A stretch of 64,000 nt of DNA. Source: Brachypterus glaber. Taxonomy: Eukaryota; Arthropoda; Insecta; Coleoptera; Kateretidae. The stretch is taken from assembly GCA_958510825.1 (NCBI GenBank), contig OY294046.1, positions 2,356,001-2,420,000 of the forward strand. Reading direction: 5' to 3'. The translations under genes were made by a program, and so were the position numbers. The notes beneath the pieces were generated by a model that was given only the letters and a program-made list of their open reading frames with translations, was not told where the DNA came from and did not search any database. Below are positions 30,369 through 43,036 of the stretch, one piece after another. Numbering within the stretch: position 1 is the first letter of the stretch; each line of letters starts with the position of its first letter.

Positions 30369-33300
30369 TTACCTTAAATTTAAAACTTGTACAGAAATAA
30401 AATACTGTAATCGTTCAACAATTACTTCCCTATCTGGATACAATGTTTTAAAAACATCGAAAATTTGATTATACTCCGTTTCTTCGTCAAAATGTAATTT
30501 TAAATATTTTTCCGTGATTTTCGAGTTTCCCAATAACACATCGGATATCGAATTAAAATCAAAATATTTAAAAATACACTCGCACCCTGTTAGGTTCAAA
30601 TTTTGAATTGAATTATTACAAAGAAGCCTTCTCAAAGACATGCCAGTCAAACCTAAGTTATAAGAAAAATTAACTGCAGTTAAATGGTTTAAAGAAGAAC
30701 TCAACAAGTTAAAAACTTCGGAATCTTGGATATTACAGTGTGCTAACTCCAGTGTTTGCAAACTTTCTAAACTTTCCGACCCTAAAATATTGTCAGTGAG
30801 TGTTTTTAAAATGTTCTGACAATTCTTACTTAGTCTTGATAAGTTCAATATCCTGATTTTAGGCAGGGTTTTGATTAAATTTGAAATATCAGAAGAATCT
30901 ATTGAATTATCACTCATATTCAGACAAGTTAATTCCCCTAACTCTAAGTTAAAGTTATCACCAAGGTTACTTTTTAAACCTATCGCCGAAATATTCAAAC
31001 TGTTTAACTTTAAGTTAGCACAAATAGTGCTCAAATATGCTAAAGATTCGTTTTTTAGTAAGTTATCACTAAGGTCCAGATTTTTAAGATTTTTCAGGGA
31101 TAAACTATTGGATAACATTAATAAATGGTTGGCCTGAATGCCTGTTGAATTTAGGTTTAAGGTTGATAGGTTTTCTAAAGATGGAAGACTTGTGCATAAC
31201 ATTTGAATACAATCAGTGTTCAGAAAATTACCAGATAGATTAAGTTCAATAAGCGTGTTTTGGTGACTTATGGCCTTGCATAGGGGAGCTACGATTTTGC
31301 CTCTCAAACCTTTTTCCGATAGGTTTAGATTCAGGGACATTTCTTCTACTTTTTTGCTGATAAAGCTGTCTAAATCTGAAACAGAGACAATAGTTATTTA
31401 TATACCAAGGGACTAAACTGGCTGTTTTAGTCCCGCTGCATTATTGTTTCCTGAGCGAGCGTAGCGAGCGAGGGAAACAGAAATGCAAGATTCAAGATTC
31501 TTTATTAGTCATTTTGGTATAAATACATGATGACGTGTCAAATTAATAAGGGGCTAAAACAGCCACGTTTAGTCCTGAGGTATATACACTATTTTTTGCA
31601 GGACCAAACATAATTTAGGTAGGTAGATAAAATTAAAATTAAAAACCACGCGTCTAAAATCGGTTGTTTTATTTTCGTAATTTAATCAAGATGCCTGTAA
31701 ATTGCGAAAAGTCAGTTTCATGGCTATCGCGATTTCAATTGTTTTTTAATATGGTTGACACAAACGTCAAAAAAATGGACGAAGATGATAAATTTTAAGT
31801 TATGTATAAATTGTTATAACAATGTTATTTTTAAAGGTTTTCTTTGTTAAAATCAAATAAATTGGTTTGAATCGCTAATTTATTACAAAACACCACCAAA
31901 CCTAATTTTTGAACCAGCAAAGCACATAGTAAGTATAATATTTTAATATTATCAAAGTTGCCGTGATTTTTATTCCATAGGGAGAAAAATGGCAAGTTTA
32001 GTCCCGAAAATGAAAGCGTAAAATTAGGTTTTAGTCTTGGTCATGCAAAAAAATAATTTATTAAACCTATCGATGGAAGGAAGCGAGGCTAAACTCGGCG
32101 CAGAATCCATTCGAGTAAAAAATTGAATTAAGGCAGCTATGATTAGTGGGTTAAAAATGCCTTTTAGTGATATTTTTATTACTCATGGGTAATTTTTAAC
32201 TTAGTTACTGTACCTTACCTGTATTCATGTAAACGCAAGCCTCGCGATATCTGTCAACAAGGGGCGGTAAACACCATTTTATTACTCTGGCCTCGACTTC
32301 TTCAGCTTGCATAGCTCCCATGGGAAAGAGAAGGCACAGCATATCGTCGTCTGCCAAAATAGCTCCACTTTTTGTCTCCAGCTCCAATGTTGGTTTCATA
32401 AATTCTTTACTAAAAAAAAGACAGGTTTTACAAAAAATAAATAAAACAAACTAGATGAAACGTTGCAAGCACCCTGTCAAAACATCGGCACTATTGTACA
32501 CTAGAGCCATCTAGTTTGCAAATTTCAAACTAGGTGTTTTGTTTGATTTTAAATTCTGTATTTTTAAAACATTATATTCTAGCAAAAAACTATATAACAT
32601 TTTATATAGGGCTTAAAAAGAGCTTTTATTTAAAATATAATTTTTTGAAATCGGGTTATAAATATGTGAGATATATTAAAAAAGACCTTTTACTGCTTTA
32701 AACGCCAATATCTCGAAAACAATGCGTTTTAGGAAAACGTTGTTTATAACATTTTTTGACCAATTTAAATCTTTTATATAAGTGCTAAATTAACCAAATA
32801 CAATAATAATTGCCTTAATTATAAACAAAAAACGCTAAAAATAGGAGTTTTACCCTATTTTTACCCCCTTACCCCCAATCGTTTACCCCCAAAATCTAAT
32901 CAGCTCTTCGGAATACGATAAGAAACAATATGCAAAAAACCGCAAGTCGATATCTCATGTAGAAATGGAGTTAGAGAGTTTACAACCAGACAGACAGACG
33001 CAAACATTTTTTTTACTGATTTCGACTCGAAATTCTCGAAAGTCCAAACGAAGATTTCAATACATCGGCACTCTTAGTAGCACTAAGTGCCGATGTAAAA
33101 AACCGAAAATATGTAACAAAAATTTCAGTTTTTGTCGTCTATCTGTCCAGGAAAACTTGTAAGTTTTTTTTTGTCCAGGTCCTAGAGACCTGGAACTAAA
33201 ACACAGAAAATTGGAAATTTTGGATTTTGGAACTTCAAAAAGTTGGCGGATCAAATGGGAAAAAACTTATTATTTTATGCAAAATTGTTGCTATTAAAAA

Positions 33301-36300
33301 AGTCAACAAAATAATAAATTCTTAAAAAAAATTTTTCAAAAAACTAAAAAAGATGATCAAAATTTGCGTTACGTAATACTTGAACGTTCGCTATGTATTT
33401 CAAACAGGAAATATGATTTTCATTTATCTTTACTTTTCTTGATTTTATATTTAATACAATATACGTATTATTACGAGTATTATTATAGTACATAGCTGTT
33501 TAATGGGTTGCCTATATGCTTGTCCTAAATGAAGGCAAACTTGACAGTTTAGATTTCCGTGGTTATGCTGCCATATAAGAAGAAAAAATTGTACATTTCA
33601 TAAAAAAAATAGTGTGTATGTTGATGTTTTTTATAAAATGTAAGGTAACTAAATCAAAATTAAATAATTTTTATAAAATCTAGACAGTAATGGTCAAAAT
33701 AGTAACGTTATAACTATAGTTTCTATTTTTGACATGAAAAACATAAATATTTGGATTAAAAAACATAAAATATATCAAAAAAGGCTGTGGTGAAAGGTGG
33801 AAAATGGCTTATAAAACAAGGTGAATAAAATTCGTAGAATCTACGAGGTAAATATGTAAATAAATTTAGGCAACCCTCCATACATAATTATCAAACTAGG
33901 GTGATATGAAAATATCAAACTAGTGTGATATAAGGCATTTTCTAAAGAACAAAAGACTGTGATAAATGTCATTTTCATAGAGGATCGTAGGAAAAACCTA
34001 TTAATTAAAAAATTTCGGCAGACCTACCTTGCATATCGATTAGCTGCCTGTTCCGCCAGCCATTTAATAGTATTTTTTTGAATCTGCGAAAATAGTACAG
34101 GTACTCTATATAACTTTTTCTCGATTCTAACATCGACAAAAAGTGTCGGATCCGAAATTGTGATGTTGTGAATTTGTGATGTTTCCGTTCTGCTCAAACT
34201 ATTGCCAAAACTATTATTTTGTGTATTTTGATTATTTTGCAGATCTACCGTGTCTACATCTATTGCGGAGTTTCCAAATCTTGGATTGTTTAGTTTCAGT
34301 TGGAATTCTTGTCTGTGGTTTTTCGATTTTTGACCTGAATTTGACGTTTTTTTGGGCTCAGGAGTGTTTGTGGGCGTTTTAGATCTGCTGAATCCGGCAT
34401 CTAGTAAAGATACTTGGTTTTTACGTTTGCCGCTAGATGTCACACTGCCTGTGCTTGATCGGCTTTCGTTTGAGGGTCGTTTTTCGTTTCTTGATTGTGA
34501 AAAATCGTCGATATCGAAATGTGAATTAAAAGCAGCCATTTCCTCGTCTGAACTTGACATTTCTGTAAAAATAATTGTTTATCACATAAGGAGGAAAACA
34601 ACAACAAACTAGATGAAACGTTGCAAGCACCCTGTCAAAACATCGGCACTATTGTACACTAGAGCCATCTAGTTTGCAAATTTCAAACTAGGTGTTTTGT
34701 TTGATTTTAAATTCTGTATCTTTAAAACATTATATTCTAGCAAAAAACTGTATATAACATTTTTTATAGGGCTTAAAAAGAGCTTTTATTTAAAATATAA
34801 TTTTTTGAAATCGGGTTATAAATATGTGAGATATGCTAAAAAAACCTTTTACTGTTTTAAACGCCAATATCTCGAAAACAATGCGTTTTAGGAAAACGTT
34901 GTTTATAACATTTTTTGACCAATTTAAAATTATCTTTTATATAAATGCTAAATTAACCAAATACAATAATAATTGCCTTAATTATAAACAAAAAACGCTA
35001 AAAATAGGAGTTTTACCCTATTTTTACCCCCTTAATCTAATCAGCTCTTCGGAATACGATAAGAAACAATATGTAAAAAACCGCAAGTCGATATCTCATG
35101 TAGAAATGGAGTTAGAGAGTTTACACCCAGACAGACGGACGCAAAAAATTTGTTTACTGATTTCGACTCAGAATGGTCTAAAACGTCGAGAAATGTGAAA
35201 AAAAACGTGGTCAAAGATTTTGACTTTTCGGCGAAGATTTCAATACTACGGCACTCTTAGTAGCACTAAGTGCCGATGTAAAACATGTCATTAACATCTC
35301 TTTCTCCTAGGAAAAATAGTTTATGAAAAAAATTGAAAAAATCAAGAAAATTTATTTTTTTTTATTAACAAAAAAAAAGATTTTTATCCAACACTTGTTT
35401 TGAGCACTATTTTAAATGTCAAAAGTGAGTTTTTTCCACTAGTGACTAAAAAAATTTTCACCCACTCTTTTACGTACAGCTTTTGATCTCACCCAAAATT
35501 AGTTACATACCCTAGTATTATAACTATTCTATAAATAGAAGCACGTTAACTAAACCATAAAAATTAAAGAAAAGCCCAAATTATTCTTTAGTTTTTGAAT
35601 AAAATACTGTTTTTATTAAAAATTCTGTCATCACCGCGTCCATTTTGACATTTGTAAGAAATGTAAAACTAGCAATTGTTTATTTTTAATAGGCATACTT
35701 AGGCCATGGCTACCTATTATTTTAGTATTCAGAAAACTTAATCTTAATATTTTTGACATAATTTTTCGCAAAATTATAGATTTTTATTTAAAAATAAAAG
35801 GTGTTGGATAAAATTAAATTCTCAACTCATGTCTTAAGTGATAAGTGATAAAATGCTATTTAATACACTAGAAGAAGATAACAATTTTTATGGTTTTTAA
35901 CCATTTACCCGATTACCCCCTTGCAAACTGAAGATCCAGTGTCCCTACTCTTTCCCCCTAAAATTTAACCTACCTATTCGACTATGTGACAGTTGTTTTG
36001 TAATACTTCTCCCAGGTGTGGGCGACATATGGGAAACTCTCCTTTTTTTCGATTTGTTTTGTAGATCTTCCTCCAGCCAATCGTCCCAAGGATCGTCTCC
36101 TGAAATCAGGGCCGCCCGTTTGGAACCCGAATCTCTCGAAACGGGAGCCCTAGTTGGGGTGCTTTTGTTTTTCAAAGTGTCCATCACTTTTCTGTATTCG
36201 CTTACACTTTCTTGTAGTTCTGGCTCTAAAAATTATAAAATGATATTGGCGCGTAGATAAATAAAAAAAAATGAATAAAAATTGTCAAAATTATTTTTTT

Positions 36301-39300
36301 CTTAATTTCTGGTTTCGTCGTAAACTAAGTTAATTTATTTTTTTTAAATGACACCCCCCTGTATATTTTTGCATTGTTGGATCCAGCAAACAAATTTACT
36401 TAAAAAAACAATCATTTAAAAGATTTTTTTAGTACTTCTTTAAATTTTTTATTATATTATATTATTATAAAAGATTTATTTTTTTATAAATAAAATCTAA
36501 TTTATTTGCTAAATGAGGGAAAAATACAAATTTTATGCAAAAACTAAAATTTGGTAATGTTTTTGTACTTTAAATTTTTTAAAACGGTTTTTCCTTCATA
36601 ACTTTTTTTTAAAATGGCAACCCTCTTGGACGCTTTTTGGTGCGATATTTTTAAAAATGGCGTACTTTTTTTTATTTTCAAAGCCTGAAGTGCAAAAAAA
36701 CTAACGTTTGACAAAAACTTTATAAGATATCGTCATCTAAAGGCTCTAACGGTCTAACTCCAAAACGTCATATTTTTCAGGAGACGTAAAAAACGATTTA
36801 AAACTTAATTATAGCAATTTAGAACTTTAAAATTAGCTTGTTCACAGGTAAAAATGTTTGAAATGTGTTAATGTATTTAAAACTTTTCATTATTATCTAT
36901 TTTATATAAATTAATTGAAAATTAAATTTTAAGCACAGAATCTAAATTCACTAATGGTCTAACTCCAAGGGAAGATAAAGGAGGATACCTATCGTATTAT
37001 ATCGCGTAATATTATTACAAAAAATTTATATTTTTATATTTAATATATAATATTACTACTAGGTAGGCATAATATATATACATTATTAATGGCAATAATT
37101 ATAATTATCATCAAACAGTAAATTAACAAATATTTGAAACGGGATCCCCTGTTGTCGAGAAATAGTTTGACATTAGTGACAGTTCTCATTTAATTGTTTT
37201 CTCACAATCATATGATGGAGTTAGACACTTAGCGACTTAAAATATTTACATTTTTGCATTTTTTGAGGCTGATATTGGTTTAATGCAACTTTTTTTTTTT
37301 TGAAGTATGTTGGTAATCAGATAATGAAGCAAATTTGATAAAAATCTCATTTTTGAAAAATTTGGACTTAGACAACTAGAGCCTTTAGTGGACGATATAT
37401 AAATCTAACATTAAAAAGTAACGTTTGAGAAAAACGTTATAAAATACATAAATCTAACGTTAGTTTCCCAACTAAATTCTAACCTTATTCTAACTTAAAA
37501 TATTTTTTAAATTTCCATTATTAATACGTAAGCTATAGTAGAAAATACTCATTTCAGACAGCTATGTGCCTAGGTTTGATAATTATTTATTATTTCTATA
37601 AGTTTAAAAAAATATCCCCCAAAAGTCAAAATTGTAGTCTGGCAACGCTGCACTATAATTGAAAACATATTTTAAGATTCTGAATATGTAAATAAATATT
37701 AACTAACTAAATATAAGGTTTTTCTGAGAGGTAAACGTATTTATCGAAGTATAGCATATTACACGAAAAATATTTAGGGCCACCTAAAAAAATGGATATT
37801 TTATAAATAAATGTAACGAAATTATGTTTAAAAATATTATGATTGCTAAAATACATTAAGATTTATTTATATGAATAAATTTGTCTCCAGCTGCCATTTT
37901 AAGATGCAGGTAGAAATTTCCTAGTTGGCCACGCACCTCCGAAAGAAATTAAACGTACTTATAACGTATTTCTAACTTAAAAATCTAACGTTAGATTAAC
38001 GTTTGTAACTAACGTTTGATTCTAACGTTAAAAAGCGTTTATAACGTACTTTTATACAGTTTTCTAACGTTAGAAAAACGTTATTCTAACGTTAAATTTC
38101 TACTAGAATAATATACTAATATACAATTACCCTGTGAAAAGTGGGGGTCGTCTAAATCTTCATCAATAAAACTCTGATTCCGTTTCAGGCTAGGCCTTCT
38201 TAATGTGCTACTATTGCTAACATTCGTGTTATTTTCTTTGCCGATCAGGGACGTGTTGTTTCTGATTGACACGGGTTTCAGACTTTGCCCCGTTTTTTCG
38301 TAAAATTCGGTCATTTTTTGTTTCAGAATTTTGTATTGTTCTTCGACTTCTCTGGAATGGGGAGCGCTTATTTCGTACCTACAAAAGAAACCAGTATAAA
38401 AAAAATCAAAAATTAAAAAAAAATCAAAAATAATAGTTATTTATATACCAAGGGACTAAACTGGCTCGCTACGCTCGCTCAGGAAACAGAAATGCAAGGG
38501 ACTAAAACAGCCAAGTTTAGTCCTGAGGTATATACACTATTTTTTGCAGGACCAAACATAATTTAGGTAGGTAGATAAAATTAAAAACCACGCGTCTAAA
38601 TCGGTTGTTTTATTTTCGTAATTTAATCAAGATGCCTGTAAATTGCGAAAAGTCAGTTTCATGGCTATCGCGATTTCAATTGTTTTTTAATATGGTTGAC
38701 ACAAACGTCAAAAAAATGGACGAAGATGATAAATTTTAAGTTATGTATAAATTGTTATAACAATGTTATTTTTAAAGGTTTTCTTTGTTAAAATCAAATA
38801 AATTGGTTTGAATCGCTAATTTATTACAAAACACCACCAAACCTAATTTTTGAACCAGCAAAGCATTATAGTAAGTATAATATTTTAATATTATCAAGGT
38901 TGTCGTGACTTTTATTCCCTAGGGAGAAAAACGGCAAGTTTAGTCCCGAAAATGAAAGCGTAAGGTTTTAGTCTTGGTCGTGCAAAAAAAACAGTTTTTA
39001 CCCGCAATTTCTAGATTTTTACCAAAAACAAGAACTTAGGGAAACTTATGTTCCACATTTGAGGTCTTTAGCTCTCGAGTTATTTTAAATAATAATAATA
39101 TATAATAAATAATTTTCCTGGGCATAATTTTTTTTTTTGCGAAAACATAAAAAAAAAATATTTTTTAATTTCAAGTTTAGCTTATTCCATTTTTTTTGGG
39201 CTGAATTAACTTATTTGTTTTTAATTTTGTTTTTTTTTTTCGTTTGGCTCAGTTGAAGATAAGTACATCAGAACAAAAGGTTAGTGAATCCCCATTTTTT

Positions 39301-42300
39301 CCTTCAAACCCTCTATAACCCCTAAAGCAGTCCACTATATCTCGTTTCGTTTTCGTTAATTTAAAGTCGCTATATGTTAAGTTAGAAAGTTATTAAAGGC
39401 ATAATTTTTTGATCTAACTTAGACACATGGTATTTTATACTAACCATCTTTCAATAGAGTGTAATGGCGACTCCCCCAAATCATTGGTCGTTGTAGGACA
39501 CGCCCCCTTATCGATCAAATACATCATAATGTCCATATGTCCGTTTGTAGCAGCGTCGTGGAGCGCCGTTATTCCGGAGCACTCGACGCCCCCTCTGTCG
39601 TTGATGTTGCTGCCGTGCTCCACCAGCAGTTTGACGATTTCCAGGTGGCCGAAATTGCAAGCTTCATGCAGAGGGAGCCACCCGGCGTTGTCCCGTATGT
39701 TAACCGGGTGACCTATAAAGTATAAAAGATAATTTTTGATATCCTTAAATTAAAACTAGATGAAACGTTGCTGGCACCCTGTCAAAACATCGGCACTATT
39801 GTACACTAAAGCCATCTAGTTTTCAAATTTCAAACTAGGTGTTTTGTTTGATTTTAAATTCTGTATCTTTAAAACATTATATTCTAGCAAACATACGTAG
39901 CCTACGATATAAAGTTGATAAGCTAAATGTTTTCCTGCAAATTCATAAGTATCCTGAAGTTGTGTGCATTACAGAATCAAGAATTACTAATGAAGAAGCA
40001 GGCTCTTTAGTTTTCCACAACTATACGTTAGCTAGTATTTATAGTCGACATGAACAGGGTGGAGGGGGAGTTCTAATCCTTGTTCGAGAAGATATCAGTT
40101 TCAAGGAGATTGTCCTAGATAAGATTGATAAGAAAGATAAGTTGTTTGAGGCTGTTTGTGTAAGTATTAAGCATGAAAATTCTAATTTCTATGTAAGTGC
40201 CTTATACAGGACTCCTATAAACAAAAAGATGAACCATGAATTCTTTTTGAGCTCATTGGAACAGGTTTTAAATCGTTTGATGGATGTCAGGGGCCCATGT
40301 TTTGTCTGTGCTGATTTTAACTATAACTTTTTAGAGCCAACAAATGCAAATACTTGTAAGATACTGAATTTAATGTCAACATTTGGGTACAATCAGTGCC
40401 TTTTTGATATATCACGTCCTGTGTCTGGTACACTCTTGGACAATATCTTTACTAATATAAACGTGGATAACATTGCGGCAGAAACTATTGGTTTTGGGTA
40501 CTCAGATCATTGTGCGCAGATTGTAAATCTTCTGGGTACAAATTTTACAAAGGTATCTCAAGAAACCAAAAAAAGGGTTTTTAGTAAAAATAAAAAAGCA
40601 AATTTTAAATTATTATTGGAACAAGAGTCTTGGAGTGAGATGTATAATTCAGATGGTGAAGATAAGTTTTCTTTTTTTCTAAGAAAATTTGGTTCACTTT
40701 TTGACATGGCTTTTCCAGTGGTGAGTGTCAAACAAAAATTAAGACACAGATCAAATCCATGGATTACAGATAAGATTATAAATGAGGGAATATTTGTCAG
40801 GGATATTTTTCGTTCTTGTAAATCTTCAAATGATCCGCTTATGCATGAGTTTTATGATAAACTATTAAAAAAACACGAAACAAATATTTCTTTGGCTAAA
40901 AAAAACTATTTTGACAGCATATTAAATAATGCAGATAATAAAAGTCAAGCGGCTTGGAATATCATAAAGCAAAATTGTAATTTAAAGGCTAAAAGGATAA
41001 ACCAACCCAAAATATTAAACAGTCAAAATGAACCTTTGAGTGCAGATAAAATGGCTGACTCCTTAAATGAATATTTTATTGAGTCTGTTAAATCCATAAT
41101 ATCTAGTAAGGCAAAAAATGACCTTCCCCCACCTAACATACAAAAGAATGTTAATTCATTTTTTTTAGATCCAGTTACTCCAAGGGAAGTGTTTGATATT
41201 ATTGTGTCTACAACAAAGAAAAAGTCCTGTGGTTTGGATGGCATTCCTTGCTCCATGGTAAGAGAAGTGGCAACACAGCTTTTAGATCCCTTGACGCATC
41301 TAATAAATAGTTCTTTTGCTTTAGGGTATTTTCCCAAGGAACTAAAAACGGCTGTTGTTGTTGCAATACATAAAAAAGGAGACCCGGATAGTTTACAAAA
41401 CTATAGACCAGTGGCGTTGCTATCCGTGTTTTCCAAAATCTTTGAGAAGGCTTTCTATCTTCGGCTTGTATCCTTTATGGCTACTTTCAGTCTGTTAACT
41501 TCCAGGCAGTTTGGCTTCACCAAAGGTAAATCTACCCAAGACGCTATATTTTCCCTCTATGACCGTATTCTAAATAACTTCGACAACAAACTAAAAACTT
41601 GTGGTTTGTTTTATGACTTAAGCAGAGCTTTTGACACAATAAACCACAAGTTATTGTTGCAGAAGCTTTATGATTATGGGATAAGAGGTGCAGCACTAAA
41701 GTGGTTGAAGTCATATCTGGCTGGGAGGTACCAGACTGTTAGAGTCTCAGATGGAAAGGGTCATGTATTTTCTCGACTTTTACCATGTGAGACAGGAGTC
41801 CCACAAGGCAGTATTCTTGGTCCCATTTTGTTTATAATCTTTATAAATGATCTGTGTCTTGATTCGGAAGACGAGAGCTTGCTTACACTTTTTGCTGATG
41901 ATACCTCTGAAGTGGTGTCTGCTAAGGATATTGAAACTCTCAGCTTAAAACTAAATGAATGTATCTTTAAAATGCAGGAATGGTGTCTCAAAAATGGTCT
42001 TATTTTGAATACTGACAAGACAAAACTAATTATGTTTCATCCCAAAATGGTTGTACAAAATTCCAGCATTTTGGTACGTTCAAATGGTAAATCCATCATG
42101 CAGGATGGTGATTGCAAGTTTCTCGGCGTTTTCATGGATGAAACTTTATCCTGGAGAAGACATGTTGAAAGTGTTCTGAAAACCCTGGCCACAAAGAGTT
42201 TCTGCATCCTTCAGCTCAGAAGGACCGTAAGCACATCCACACTTTTAAAATATTACTATGCTTGCATAAACTCTGTCATCTCTTACAGTATTCTGTGTTG

Positions 42301-43005
42301 GGGGTGCAGTTCTGAGGTGGAAAGGGTTCTTATTATGCAGAAAAGAATTATACGTTTCATTTTTGGTTTATCTTATAATTCTACTTGTAGAGATATTTTT
42401 GTGGAAAAGCGCATAATGACTGTCTACAGTATGTTTATGTATCAATGTGTTATCTATGTTAAGAACAATTTAAATTCATTTGTCACTGTTGGTGACATAA
42501 ATCAGTATTGTACAAGAAATGCTACAAATCTTTACGTGCCAGCTTACAATTATGCACAGGTTAAGGATGGGACTAAAATGATGTCTATCAGATTATTTGA
42601 AAATCTTCCAAATGAGATTAAGAATACAAACAGCCTCAAACAATTTAAATCAAGAGTTAAAGTTTTTTTTCAATTAAATTGTTTTTATTCAATTCCAGAA
42701 TATTTGAGCAAAAAATTTTAATTCTGTGAATTTTAAATCTGTGATAAATTATTTATAAATTATTTATTTACATGTGTGTATTTTATGTGTGTATATGTAT
42801 ATGTATATATATGTATATATATATATGTGTATATGTATGTATATATGTGTGTGTATATATATTTTTGACGTGTCCGATACTTTTTTGTCTATGGAAATAA
42901 AGATTATTATTATTATTATTATATAACATTTTTTATAGGGCTTAAAAAGAGCTTTTATTTAAAATATAATTTTTTGAAATCGGGTTATAAATATGTGAGA
43001 TATTA

Positions 43006-43036
<31 letters not shown>

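Noticed and set aside
34697..34891. Open frame MFDFKFCIFKT..., recurring at 55368 and 61981
   Set aside because: It is part of family A, AT-driven, without domain similarity and broken in several copies.
36018..36260. Plus-strand frames antisense to TONSL and E(z) exons
   Set aside because: They are shadows of well-supported minus-strand exons and have no independent similarity.
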